DNA of 64,000 nt from Termitomyces sp. T153 (taxonomy: Eukaryota; Basidiomycota; Agaricomycetes; Agaricales; Lyophyllaceae): positions 62,001 to 126,000 of the forward strand of contig JACKQL020000048.1 of NCBI GenBank assembly GCA_018296165.2. The letters run 5' to 3'. Both the position numbers and the translations under genes were made by a program. The notes beneath the pieces are model-generated. The model had not been told where the DNA came from. It made no database searches and saw only the letters and a program-made list of their open reading frames with translations. Shown here piece by piece: positions 33,985 through 46,254 of the stretch. Position 1 is the stretch's first letter. Each line of letters opens with the position of its first letter.

Positions 33985-35650
33985 ATGTCTCCCCAGGAAC
34001 TAGAGAATAAGGCAGCCCTGGCCACAACTTGCACCTCCCCTGAATCCCCCCAGAATAAAAAATGCATAGAGGACCCCCTTGAACCAAGTCCCCCCAGATT
34101 AAACCCCCATATGATGTCTCTGCTCCCAGACAAAACTAGGAAAAGGCTGCAGGAAGCAAGCCCAGAGAAACAGGCTGGAGTACATTGCCATGATAAAAAG
34201 AAGAGAAACACCACAACTGACCCACTCTCCAACATGGAGGAATTGGAGGCAGAACCTCCTACTCCTTACACATCCTCACTGCTTATCATCCCACCCCCAG
34301 CCACTCAGAGAACACACCACCTCCCAGGCCCAGGAGACTGGACATGCAATGGGGAAGGCAACACCACAATGGTAGGCACTCCTCCATCCTCCTCCTCTCC
34401 ATTGAGTGGGCAAGACAGCACCTCCCCTAATGCACCTAGCAGGCAGATGAGAAATCTGGATCCCATATGGATTGTGAAGAGGACTAGACTAGACACTCCC
34501 CATGTAGCACAAATGCCTCTGACAGGTGCCCTGCCCACATGATACCCAGGCTTGCCCTGATCTACCTCAATGAGCAGGTCCCTGCCCCAACTCCCAGCCA
34601 GCCTCATACATTTCCCTACCCCAGCAGGGAGCTTTCTGGTGATTCACCTCTCAATGCCACCCTAGCACAATTTAAGGCCTGAGCAGAGAGTGCATTTTGA
34701 TACATACTCAGAACCAAAGCTTTGGGTCCACAGCTTGCAGGAGAGTAAGATGGATGATCTAGTAGTTGTGAGTGAGGACCTGAAAACACTTATCATGAGG
34801 ATGACTGGAGAAAGAGCCAAGCTCTCCTCCCCACAACAAGAGAAAACCTTAGCATCATTGAGCAGATATGAGTGCCAGAAACTCCTGTACCATTTCCTTA
34901 TCACAGGCATCTCAACCAGAGCATACACAGTCCTTTCCAGCAACCCCATAATCTTCATGATGGAGATGACAGCCTTCTTCCTTCCATACACACCAACAAT
35001 GCCCCACTTCTTATGCACCATTGAAGGGTTCATGCTTAGCATGAAAGATGTAGCATCTATACAAGAATCTGAAGAGGAAGTTATGCAAATCTTCCAAAAC
35101 ACTCTGCTGGGCAATGAGGCCCTAGTAGAGCTCCTGAAAAGCAAGCTTCTGAACAACAATTTGTCCCAACACCATCTAGAACTGGCAATGACAATCTTAT
35201 CTAATATTAAGATACAGTTCTCCAAGCCCAAGGTGCTAGTTAACACCCCAAGGAAGCTGACCATTCAGAAATCACTTTGGAATGTCTACTTCTGTAATCA
35301 TCTGCCAATAACATGGCCCAGCTACTTCATCCTAATCCAAAACATCTGCAACATCTCCTTTACTGACATGGACTATGGGTGTGCCATACTGGTAGCAGAA
35401 GACCATTGACTCCACTGTTTTAATTGTAAAGGGTCAGATCATGAGAACTACAACTGTGTGTACTTGGAATTTAAGGGTTGGCTGGCTAACAAGAGCAAAG
35501 AGATAGAAGAAATGGCCCAGTTTGCCCCCTCATTGAGATGCTTTGGAGATACCCAAGGCAATAGACATTGTGGCTTCCCTAGGAAAACAGGCAGAGGATC
35601 TGGAGGAAGGTTCTCTAGTCACTCTGATAGTAAATACAACCATTGCTAGC
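33985..35650 (+). pseudogene. LINE-A ORF1 (gag-like, CCHC knuckle)
   Basis: Open segments at 33985-34542 and 34690-35409 are separated by stops. The first part is rich in Pro, Ser and Thr. The second ends just before an in-frame TGA, after which the frame continues as a zinc knuckle: CFNCKGSDHENYNC (C-x2-C-x4-H-x4-C) at 35416-35457. The stop reads EDH-stop-LHCFNC and most simply derives from CGA. ORF1 proteins bind the element RNA. Confidence 0.8.
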
Positions 35651-36123
35651 TCACATACTCTCTTTCTTGTAATAGCCCACCCCCAACCAAAAATATACAC
35701 AGAACTTCCATAATTATGCATCCTCTTCAAGGATCTAGAGACCTGGATGAATTTACTGCATCCTCAGATGTCAGGTAATTCAGGTCAGACTCCTCAACTG
35801 GGCTGAGTATTGCCCAGGTGGCATTGTTTTCACAAGAGTAGTGCTGCAGACAGTAATCCTGTCCAAGTCCAACAAGGCAACACCTCGTAAACATTACCCA
35901 ACCCAACTCCTGACACAACAAATAGAAATACACAAACAACAGGTGACAACAATGGCAATGGTTACCTCCCCACCCAGGCAGGAGAGGCCTATGGCCCCCC
36001 CATCAACCAAAGCTCTGATGACGGCCTAGGAGGGATTAGCAATGGAGCACAGACCCTCCACTCATAAGAACTGATGGACATTGAGGAAGTCAGAGATGGT
36101 GAAGCAGGTTTAAACTGGGGATG

Positions 36124-36795
36124 ACCCCTCTCCCAACTTCAATGGGTAGAGGTAGAAATAGAAAAGGGGCATTAACATTTGTGTCTTTGAATATAAAAGG
36201 CAGAGGCTCATAGGCTACATGCCTAAAATGGTACAGCATGTGCCAAATGATGAGGGAAGAAGGTATAGATGTATTTGCAGTACAAGAAACACATCTAAAT
36301 GAATGCATGACAGAGGAACTCAATGCCCTCTTTGAAATACAGGCCATGTTCATATCGAGCCTCGACTCAGATAAACCAAATGCAAAAGGAATGGCCTTTG
36401 TAATAAATAAGACAAATGTAAGGTGGAGAGAAGTGAGACACCAAGTATTAATACTAGGAAGGGCACAAACAGTAGAGCTACCTTGGTATGGAGATACCAT
36501 GCTGAGTATCCTGAACATGTATATGCCAAATGACCCTAGGAAGAACCAGAACTTCTGGACAAACCTGAGGACTTGCTGGTTGTTGAGACCAAATATGCTA
36601 AAGCCAAAAATAGTATTGGGGGATATGAACATTGTTGAAGAAGCAATAGATCACCTACCTGTGCACAAAGACCTCCCCAAAGCAGTGAACTCCCTCATAA
36701 CACTCAAGTCACTCCTAGACCTGGCAGATGGGTGGCACAGAGAGAACCCTACCCTACTGAACTTCTTCTTTCAAATGCAGAATAGACCTATCTAG
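36124..36795 (+). pseudogene. LINE-A apurinic-like endonuclease domain
   Basis: Starts near TFVSLNIKGRGS, where an in-frame TAG interrupts, then AVQETHL (catalytic Glu) and VLGDMNIVEEAIDH (GDxN motif). The domain nicks target DNA to prime reverse transcription. The reading frame is broken at the start and at a TAG near 36793. Confidence 0.85.
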
Positions 36796-36842
36796 TCAAG
36801 AATTAACCATGTATATATAAATGAGGACCTTGTCCCATACAG

Positions 36843-38769
36843 TTGGAACTGGCAGATTGTGTGGACAGTGATCAACATGGACCATGCAACAGTTCAAATG
36901 ACACTAATGCATCCCAAACAACCACACATAGGGAGAGGCCACTATGTTATGCTAGTCTTCCTGACAAAAGACAACAAATTAATAAAGAAGATAGTAGAAA
37001 TTGGGATGGAGTACCTAGTAGAACTTGAGCTAGCAAAGGGAGAACAGAGACAAGACTGGAACCCACAGACAGCCCATAAGGCTTTTAAAATATGGACATT
37101 GAATATAATATGGGAATATTCCAAGGACCTAAAACTAAAAATTCTAAAAGGAATCAAAGCCCTAATGAACAACAGAGAAAAAGTTCTCAATAACCTCACC
37201 TTGAGCAAAGATGTGAGATGCAAAGAAGCAGGGATACTGGATGAAAGAATTAGAAACCTGGAGATGATACATTTTGCCAAGGCCTGAGACACAGTGGCTA
37301 TGAACTTCTATGTCAACAGAGAGACAATTTCCAAGCCTTGGATAAACATGAATAAAGACTATACACCAAAAGAAATAATAGCTGTGCTACAGCACTCCTA
37401 CCCCCACCATGACAGACTAGAAAGAAAGTCAGAAAAAATGGCAAACATTGCAAAGGCATACCATGAGAACCTACAAAGGAGTAATCTCCCAAGAGATACA
37501 GAGGAGCATAACATGCACATATGGGAGGCCCTATAGCACCTAAAAAAGAAAATAACATGTTTCCAGAGATGTAATGCAGGGGACATGGTAACTAGGAAGG
37601 AAGTCATAGAAGCCATGTGCTCACTAAAGAATGGGAAAGTGGCAGGCCTTGATGGGATTATACATGATCTTTGGGCTGAGCTAGCAAATGAATATGAGAG
37701 GAAGCAAAAAGAGGACAAGCTGGGCTTTGATATAGCAATGGCACTAAACATGGTATTTAACAACATACAGGTGCACAGCATAGTAACAGGTACAGATTTT
37801 GCCAAGGGATGGCCCTGCCCCCTTTACAAAAAAGGGGACAAGACAGAAATAAGCAACTACCGACCCATAACTGTCCTTAATGCAGACTACAAGATCTTTA
37901 CTAAAGCACTGATGACAAGTCTAAGCAAAATCACAACAAACTTGATCCACCCAGACCAAGCTGGGTTCATGAAGGGTTGGAGAATTGAGGACCAAACAGA
38001 ACTAGCCCAGCTAACCATAGAATGGTGCTGGAAGACAGAGACAAATGGAATGGTGGTGTGCCTTAACTAGGAGAAAGCATATGACTGTATTCTTCACCAA
38101 TTCCTGTTTGCCACACTAGAGAAGTCCAGCTTTCCTAAGCCCTTTGTAGATACAATAAAAGCTCTATATGTGGATGTGCACACTAAAATCATCTTAAACA
38201 GAGAGGTGAGCAAAAGTTTCAAGGTGACATGGGGAGTAAGGCAAGGGGGCCCACTCTTCTGTATGTTGTTCAACCTGGCCATAGAATCCCTGGCCCAGAT
38301 GTTGAGAGACTCCACCCTAGGAGAGATTGATCTTGGAGAGGGTATAGAGAGACTGATTGCAACACTTTTTGCAGATGACACAACAGTATACCTCAATGAG
38401 AAGGATAGTTTCCATGACTTAGAAAAAGTCCTTAAGGCCTGGTGCTGAGCATCAGGGGCAAAATTCAATATCCTGAAGACTGTGATTGTACTAGTGGGTT
38501 TAGAAGAATACAGGTGTTCTGTGCTCACCATACAGAAAACTTGGCCAGATGATAGTATAATCCCAGAGGACATAAAGATTGCAAAAGATGGGAAAGTGAC
38601 TCACCTCCTAGGGGCCTTCATAGGAAACATAATTGATGGTGTGAGCATGTGGACCCCTACAATAGAGGTGGTTGTCAGAGACCTGAAACAATGGGAGAAA
38701 GGAAAGCCTACCCTGGAAGGAAGATGCCTGATAATAGGCATGGTGGTTGGAGGTAGGACACAATACTAA
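36843..38769 (+). pseudogene. LINE-A reverse transcriptase
   Basis: Conserved RT blocks are visible: WPCPLYKKGDKTEISNYRPI, ALMTSLSKITTNLIHPDQAGF, a broken LN-stop-EKAYDCI, VRQGGPLFCMLFNLAIESLA and the catalytic FADDT near 38368. Stops at about 38068 (TAG), 38446 (TGA) and 38767 (TAA) divide the frame. The EKAYD stop fits CAG to TAG. Confidence 0.88.
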
Positions 38770-39138
38770 ACATGGGTGCAAGGGATGCCAAAACCAATCA
38801 AAGACACCCTGACTAAGTTGGTGAGAACTTTCCTGTGGGGTGAAGGAGTCTCACCTAGGATTGGCCTTAATACACTAAGACTTCCTTTTGAGCAAGGCAG
38901 CTGAAAGGTCCTGGATATCAAAGTCAGAAATGAGGCAATTGAGATAATGAAAGCTCAGCAATACCTGAACTATGATGCCAATAGACCCAAATGGGCATAC
39001 TTAGTAGACAGAATGATAAGCCAGAAGATAACTAAGAAGCCAAAGGGGGAGAAAGCACTGGCAATGAATCCAATCTTGCAAGACACAACAGTCAACTTGA
39101 GATCAGGCACAGGCTGTCTACCAGGAATGCTATGATGT

Positions 39139-40702
39139 ATGATAAGACTTGTAAAGAAACATGGAATCTCATTTGCACCAATTACTACAGACACAGCCCT
39201 GAGAAACAAACTACCAGTATGGATGCATAAGGGTATGAAGAAAGGGGAGAGATTCCAAGTCAATTCAGAAACTATGCAATGCATTAGAGATGTCCATGGT
39301 GTATCCAAAGTAGGAGAGATGAAGGCCCTTGGTGAAATCTTGGCCTTGACAAGTGGGAGCCATAAGGCCCAAAAGATCTGCACATGCAAAATGTGCAAGA
39401 CCCTGAGATGTAAGGGGTGCAAAAACTCAAATAAGTGCAGCCACCTGGCCAGGCTCCACCTAAGCAGGCTGCATGCCAAGTGGAGTCTGTACCAGAACAA
39501 AGTGACATGGACAATGAATGAAGAGGAGTGCCTATGGACTCAGAATGATGAGAGAACCCTCTTTGAACTAGACTTTACAATGAGGGGCTTCCTGACCAAG
39601 GAATTCCAGGTCTTTGCTAAAGACAGATTCACAACAATTGATATGAACTACAGTAGACTGCCAGAAGAAAACCCAACTTTAACAGCTATATATATGGATG
39701 GATTGTGCATCAAGGACAACAGGGGACATGCAACTGCTGGGGCAGGAGTGTGGTTCAGCCACAAAGACCCAAGAAACAGAGCAATTAGATTGCCACCATA
39801 TGTGGCCCAGACAAATAACACAGGAGAAGCAATAGCAATTCTAGAGGCAACAAGATCAGTGGCTGATGAGATATCAATAGTCATAAAAAGCAACTCACAA
39901 ATAACCATAGGCACTCTAAGATGAGGGATGGATAGGAGTGGCCAACAGTGACATCATGCAGCCCCTAATAGTGTTCCTACAGAAGAGGAAGGGCCTAACA
40001 TTCCTGGAAAAGGTGAAGGGCCATGCAAGTATCACAGGAAATGAAGAGGCAGACTGCCTTGCTAACATCAGGGCAAGGAAGGAGACCCCAGATGAAGTCA
40101 ACCTGAGGATTCCAGATGGATATGACCTGACCAGTGCCAAACTCTTGAAAGTAACACAATCACTGGTATATAGGGGAATCATAGAGACTCAACAGATACT
40201 GGACAGGAGGGGAACTGTAGTGAACTTAGATAAGACATGCTGAGCTATAAAAGACAGATTGGGTATGCTCCTAACAGATGGAGTGATCTGGTCAGCCCTG
40301 AGGAACAAAACAGTATCAAGAGAGATAAGAAACTTTCTATGGAAATGCATGCACAGCCTATACAAAATAGGACAATACTGGGAGAAAATACTGGGCTACA
40401 AAGAAAGGGCAAACTGCCCAAAGTGCAGAGTAGAGGAGTCCTTGGATCACATCCTCATAGAATGTGAAGTCTCTGGACAAGGGCCAGTGTGGACCTTTGT
40501 TGAAGCTCTAATGAGGAATAGAAATATCCCATACAAAAAACCATCTATTGGAGACATACTAGGCTGTGCAATAGCAGACAGTGAGCAAGAAAAAGGAGCC
40601 AGAAAGAGGAGACTCTGGACCATAGTCCAATTGGAAGCTGCCTACACAATTTGGAAGGCAAGGTGCAAGTGGAGAATAACAAGAGAAGTGGACCTGGAGT
40701 GA
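39139..40702 (+). pseudogene. LINE-A RNase H and C-terminal zinc motif
   Basis: RNase H-like segments: IYMDGLCIKDNRG, NNTGEAIAILEATRS, SNSQITIG and VKGHASITGNEEADCLA. The serine-asparagine in SNSQ replaces the usual acidic residue (DSQ), so the active site is damaged. A further segment at 40259-40702 has CPKCRVEESLDHILIEC, the CCHC motif typical of LINE C-termini. Confidence 0.8.
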
Positions 40703-40982
40703 ACAATGTCTGACTGGGAGATGATGCTAAGAATAAAGGCTGTGTTGACAAGAGAAGTGAAGCTAGATTGCCTAGCAATGGATGCAGAGAGGTTCAGCAT
40801 GGTTTTAGTGGGTATTAGTTAACTACCAAGTCCTACACTATGCATAAAAGCATTTCCATGAAGTGGCCCCCATGACAGAAGTGTGTGGTTTTATCCTCAG
40901 TTGCAAGCAGGTTCACCACACATGTCCTGTCCAGTGGAGGCTGACATTTATTGTGTTGTCCACTGGAACACAGCAACACCAC

Positions 40983-40999
40983 AAAAAAAAAAAAAAAAA
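40983..40999 (+). other. LINE-A poly(A) tail
   Basis: A run of about 17 A residues immediately before the 3' copy of the target-site duplication. Confidence 0.9.
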
Positions 41000-41122
41000 G
41001 AAATGGACACTGTAAGACAATTGTAAGGTATTGCTTTTTACAAACCCTTTCTTTTGCATGGACTCCCATCATGCATTAACTTTCAAGCCCAAACATCTCA
41101 ATATACCCACAATTATCAACAG

Positions 41123-41476
41123 TGTTGGACTTTGTCAGAGCCATCACAAACACTCATCAGACAGCCACTCAATCAATGACATACATTGTCTGGCCACCTC
41201 TTGCTTTGTCCAACATACAGACAATATTTTCCCCATTGTTCTGCAATATGTATATAAACCTGCAATGTAAAATTGGCACCCTCAGTCAGTTATACAAGAC
41301 TGAGGGTGAGTACCTATAATTACTTACAGCACAAAACATATACTCACTGTCTGCATAGATTAAACTAATATTTGATCTACTTAGGTACAGTGCAATAAAG
41401 TCAATTATACAAGACTGAGGATGAAACTAATATTTGATCTACTTAGGTCTCAATACACTTGGTCTGATTTCTAACA
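41123..41476 (+). repeat. copia 5' LTR
   Basis: 354 bp, TG...CA ends, TATA-like ATGTATATAAACC at about 41247. It contains no CpG dinucleotide, in contrast to nine in the 3' LTR. Confidence 0.95.
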
Positions 41477-41652
41477 GGTTATGGGCATTGTTCAACTATC
41501 TCTCTGAGTGTCAAAACTTCTGAAACCAGACCTCTCCTTGGTTACTTTTGTACTTGCCAATCTTGATCTGATCTTGTCACACATCACATTGCATACTTCA
41601 TCCTTTTGTCTCTTGTTCTCCCTGTCCTGGCTCTACACAGTTCTGCTGCAAT

Positions 41653-42620
41653 ATGGCTCCTGTATCCTCCTCATCTCCCATCCTGTCTACAGATGCCACA
41701 AGTCCCTCCATTCCTGAGCATGTTATCCAACACAGATGGGAAAGTGCAAAGTACAAACATGCTGATGGAAATTTCACTCAGTGGACTGACAATTTGAAGG
41801 ATGCACTGATTCTGAATGGTCTCTATGCATATGTTTTTGATGCTCTCATACCCTGCCCTGATGGCAAGGCTGAACCCCATGCCCACTCCAACTGGGGACT
41901 GAATGATCATCTTGCCATTACCTTCATTAAGTCTGCTTTGGACAAAATGGAGCATTGTGACCTTGTAACAAACCAGGGGGCTGCTTACTGTTTTACCAAT
42001 CTCAGGACATGCACTCAGTGCAAAGGACTGATCAAACAGATCACCCTTCTATAGGAGGTGTTGTCCACCTATTGTTTGCTTTCTGAGCCACTGCCCAACA
42101 TGGCCAGACATATTGTGGACATAGTAAAGAGAGCATTTGACATAGGACAGGTGGAGAGGAATTGATTCACATGCATTGCCCTCCTCAATAGTCTGAATGA
42201 CTCCTCTTTTGAGGCACTCCAGAATTCCATCTCCACCCTCATTAGTAATAGCAATCAGAGCTCTCCTTGCAATCCCACCACCATCCATCTTCTCATGGAG
42301 AACATGCAGAACATAATAAATGCAAAAGCTAAGTCAAATATAGCAACAGTGTTGAGTGCAAGAGGGGGGGTGGATCTTGGGATACAGACTTGCCAGGCCA
42401 TAATCATGGCCCTGGTGCAGTATGCTGCAAGAACTGTCTCTTGCTCAAATGACCATGCAGAGGCCACACTAAGCCCTTCTGCATGCAAAAGGGGGGAGGT
42501 ATGGCTGGTAAATCTGTTGCTGATGCATAAGCTGTGCAGAAGGCTTCAAAAGGAAAATCTAACCACCAAGCAAAGAAATCATCTGCTACAGAAAGAACTT
42601 TTGTTGCCATCACAGGGTTA
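41653..42620 (+). pseudogene. copia gag region
   Basis: Begins MAPVSSSSPILSTD, with HRWESAKYKHADGNFTQWTD and a helical capsid-like region. Stops at about 42052 and 42162 and a frame change near 42480 interrupt it. The arrangement fits copia gag, although no zinc knuckle was clearly seen. Confidence 0.72.
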
Positions 42621-43177
42621 GATGGAAAATTGTGGTATGTAGACCAGACACAGCTCGGACAACTCCCCAGTCCCTCTGAAACAGCTTTGTTCACCAAAAA
42701 CCTGACACCTGAGGATATCTCTGCACATGGCCACAGTACAGAAGTATGGGAACACACTGGCTTTATAGCCATTGAGGATGTTCAAGCAGATATTGACTGG
42801 GAAAAGAGCACCATGGTGATCAGCAAAAAGATACTGGCTGCAGACATCTCCCCCATTGCACAATCAAAATGCAGCCCTCTCACATCTATTGACAATACAC
42901 CATTTCTAGTTGATTCAGGTGCAACGGTTTACATATCACCATGCCAAGAGGACTTTCAGACTCTTTGACTCATTGCACCTCAAGTAGTAAAAGGACTTGG
43001 GGGCTCATCAATTGCTGTGATTGGGATAGGTACAATTTGCCTACACATTGCAAAAGGAGCAGATATTCTCCTCAAAGACACACTATACATTCCTAATGCC
43101 ACAGTTCACCTGATCTCTGTTAGCTCCCTGGCAGCACATTCCAGTCTAAACTCCATGTTTGACAATGTGTCCATATG
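42534..43177 (+). pseudogene. copia aspartic protease region
   Basis: The protease signature VDSGATVYISP lies at about 42908-42940. It is followed by KGLGGSSIAVIGIGTI and LLKDTLYIPNATVHLISVSS, both typical of copia proteases. A TGA follows ISPCQEDFQTL and another stop lies near 43177. Confidence 0.8.
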
Positions 43178-43199
43178 AATCATTGATTGATCAACTGGT

Positions 43200-44393
43200 G
43201 TGCTTGTAGCACATGGACCACTTACCCAAAGACAATGCCTGTACTCACTGAAACTTGACAATGCATCCACCAAACACTGTGCCTTCACAACCCAATACAC
43301 CACCAACCTGGAAACTTGGCATTTCCACATTGGGCATGCCAACTACCAGATGGTCATGGATATGGCTAAAGCTGGACTAGTTCCAGGTATGCCCTCTACC
43401 TTTGCCTCCAAACCACCCAAATGTGACTCATGCATTTTTGGAAAGCAGACCCAAAATGCTGTGCTAAAGGTGTGGGAGGAGGGGTGGAAAGTGACATGTA
43501 AACTAGAAATTGTCTGGGTAGACCTAACTGGGCCACAGTCTGTTGCATCTTGTAATGAATACTCTTACATAATGAATCTCATTGATGATTACATGAGTGA
43601 GCACTGGACAATCCTGTTGAAATGCAAAGCAGATGCATTAGAACAACTCAAAGCATGGCAAATTGCATGAGGAAATGAGATACAAGGGATGCTGGGAGTA
43701 TACCAGACTGGACACAATGGTGAACTCACTGGGCATAAAATGGATGCTTGGCTCAGATCCCAAGGATCCATACAGCAATTTGGGGTGCCATATATGTCAG
43801 CTCACATAGGACAAGTTGAGCATATGCACAGGACACTCATGGAAGAGGCCAGGGAAATGTGCATCACTGCAAATTGTCCCCCAAATATGTGGGATGAATT
43901 TTATCTCACCACATCACATCTTTACAAATGGATGCTCTCAAAATCTCTCACAGGAATCACACTTCACAAAGCCTGGACTGGCAGAAGGCCCAATTACTCA
44001 TACATGCATAAAATTGGGTGCAAAGCTTTTGTATTAGTCCTAGCCACCCATAACCCAAAGATCTATGTGAGATCAATTGAGTGCATCCTCATTGGATATG
44101 TGCTAAACTCAAAGGCATACAGGTGCTATGAGTGTAAAACTGGGAAGATATATGAGATGTATCATGTAAAGTTTTGCAAGAGCTTTGAAGGCCACCTGCA
44201 TCCACTCATACCCCCTCCAAGCATCACCTCACAAGGAGAAAATACAACTCCTAACAGATCCCATCAGGCACCAAAAGAAACCCACATTGATGATGACTAC
44301 AACTTACCTCCCACAACAATGGAACATCAACCTGAGCAGAATCCCTGCAATGCAGAACTGGACCCACACATTGATCCTCCACAAGTATGTTGA
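43200..44393 (+). pseudogene. copia integrase
   Basis: The zinc-binding HHCC motif is visible as WHFHIGHANYQMVMDMA followed by CDSCIFGKQ. The core has WVDLTGPQSV, IDDYMSEHWTI, and GVPYMSAHIGQVEHMHRTLMEEAR with the expected late-core position. Then come CKAFVLV and IGYVLNSKAYRCYE. One frame change and a TGA near 43668 interrupt the domain. Confidence 0.85.
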
Positions 44394-44622
44394 TTGAGTC
44401 AAATCCCCATTCCAACTGCCAGAGCAGACCCTGAAGGGGCACCATCGAGAGTATGACAAGCAGTGCAGGAGTCGATGGCTTCAGCAGAACACATGAAGGC
44501 AGCAAGGATGGCTCACAGGGATCAGAGACAAGGTGACATGGCAGATGATGTTCCTCCAAATCAAGAGTTACCAGATGCACTGAATCACAGGGCTGAGGAA
44601 GCAAATCTAGATCAGATCATGG

Positions 44623-46113
44623 TTGGATCAACTTCTCACAGCTGTCAAGAACCTCAATCACATTCCAGACACCCTAAATGTGAGTGATGAACCCAGATCT
44701 TGGCAAGAGGCCAAACTGTCAGGGGACTCTGAGAAATGGGGAGCAGCATACCAGGATGAGCTGGAGTCACTCAGAAGCATGGGCATTTATAAGCTAATTC
44801 CATGCAGCAAAGTCCTAGCTGGACAAAAGATCAGATTTGGGAGACCAGTCTTTAAAATCAAAAGGGATGAAAATGGCAAGGCTGTTTGATTCAAAGTAAG
44901 ATTGGTATTTTGCAGATATGAACAAGTACAAGGGTGAGACTACACTAAGATGACCTCACCTATGGCATGCATGGAATCCTGGTGTATTTTACTACACATT
45001 GCCATGGCTAAGGAATGGGATGTGACTCAAATAGATGTCAAAATGGCCTTTTTGTATGGAGTCTTACTAGATGACAAAACCCAATACATGTGACAACCAG
45101 AAGGCTTTGAGGAAGAAAGGAAAGAGGACTGAGTATGGATGCTTGTAAAGGGACTCTATGGTATGAAACAGGCAGGCAGGATATGGAATAGGATGGCAAA
45201 TGAGAAGATGACTTTTTGGGAATTCAGATGACTAGCATGTGAATCATGCATTTATTTTCGCAGCTCTAGTGAAGGTACAATCATTGCAGTGCTACATGTG
45301 GATGACTTCCTCTCTATAGCAAGCAGCAAGGTGGCAAATGACCAGTTCAAGAATCAGATGAAGCAGACATGGACAATTTCTGACCTTGGAATGCCATGCT
45401 TTGTAGTGGGTATCACTGTTGAATGGGACCATCCAAATCACACAGTCAAACTATCCCAGACCACACTCATTGACAAAATAATTTACTCATTTGGCCAGAA
45501 AGATGCAAATCCCTTGTCATTACCAATGGATCCAAACTCCAGGCTGCGGCAAGTGATTGAAAGACTCTCTTGCCAGAGGAACAGCACACTCTGGAATGAA
45601 CCCCATACCACCAACTTGTTGGCTGTCTACTATACCTCACCATCTTGAACCAGCCTGACATTGCCTTTGCCATTCAACAACTCACCCAATACCTGGATTT
45701 GTACACAATGCTGCACTGGAACACTGCAGTGCACCTTGTACAGTACCCAAAAGGCACATACAACCTACAATTACACCCTGATGCTCACTGGTTTCACAGA
45801 CTCAGACTGGACCAGTTGCCTGGATATGAGGTGCAATGTCAGAGGCTACACCTGGAGTCTCAGTTCTAGAGCAGTCTCATGGGCAGTGAGGAAGCAGCAA
45901 AGAGTGGCGGCTTTGTCATATGAGGCCAAATACATGGCTGCATTCAAATGTGCACAAGAATGTATCTGGTTACAGATGCTACTGAAAGAAATTGGATATG
46001 ATTCATCCTATCAACCCACACACATCTTCTGTGACAATGATTCTGCTATCGCTCTCTCTGAAGACCCCCTCTTACATGCCTGAGTCAAACACATGGACAT
46101 TAAGTATCATTTT
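44623..46113 (+). pseudogene. copia reverse transcriptase and RNase H, 5' part
   Basis: RT blocks: RSMGIYKLIPCSK, VFKIKRDENGKAV, QIDVKMAFLYGVL, GLYGMKQAGRIWN and the catalytic VLHVDDFLSIAS near 45290. RNase H: QQRVAALSYEAKYMAAFKC and HIFCDNDSAIALSEDP. Several in-frame TGA codons (about 44887, 45091, 45130) stand where copia proteins usually have arginine, fitting CGA to TGA. The frame stops abruptly after DIKYHF at 46113, where LINE-B is inserted. Confidence 0.9.
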
Positions 46114-46254
46114 GGAATGCTCCTTGACTAATAACCACCACCACTCCTTCTGGGGTCCTGGCAGTTGAGGTCAAAGTAGTAGCATTATAATTTCTAAGGA
46201 CTTCCTGAGAACCCCTTCTTCCAGGCCAACTAGCCCAATACTGTCCTGTAAACC

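Larger units (their letters stand above)
33680..40999 (+). mobile_element. LINE-A, full-length but decayed non-LTR retrotransposon
   Basis: The element is 7,320 bp long and flanked by a perfect 14-bp target-site duplication GAAATGGACACTGT (33666-33679 and 41000-41013). It starts with a G-rich 5' end (GAGGGGGGCCCC) and finishes with a ~17-nt poly(A) tract. Order: ORF1 with a CCHC knuckle, AP-like endonuclease, reverse transcriptase, RNase H, C-terminal zinc motif. All ORFs carry stops, several of which fit CGA-to-TGA or CAG-to-TAG changes. The presence of RNase H downstream of RT suggests a Tad1/I-like clade, but clade assignment needs a tree. Confidence 0.92.

Noticed and set aside
33834..34235. 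Minus-strand ORFs over LINE-A ORF1
   Set aside because: Antisense of the Pro-rich ORF1 region, with no recognisable protein features.
42404..42772. Minus-strand ORF in the copia gag region
   Set aside because: Antisense to gag/protease coding sequence, with no similarity seen.
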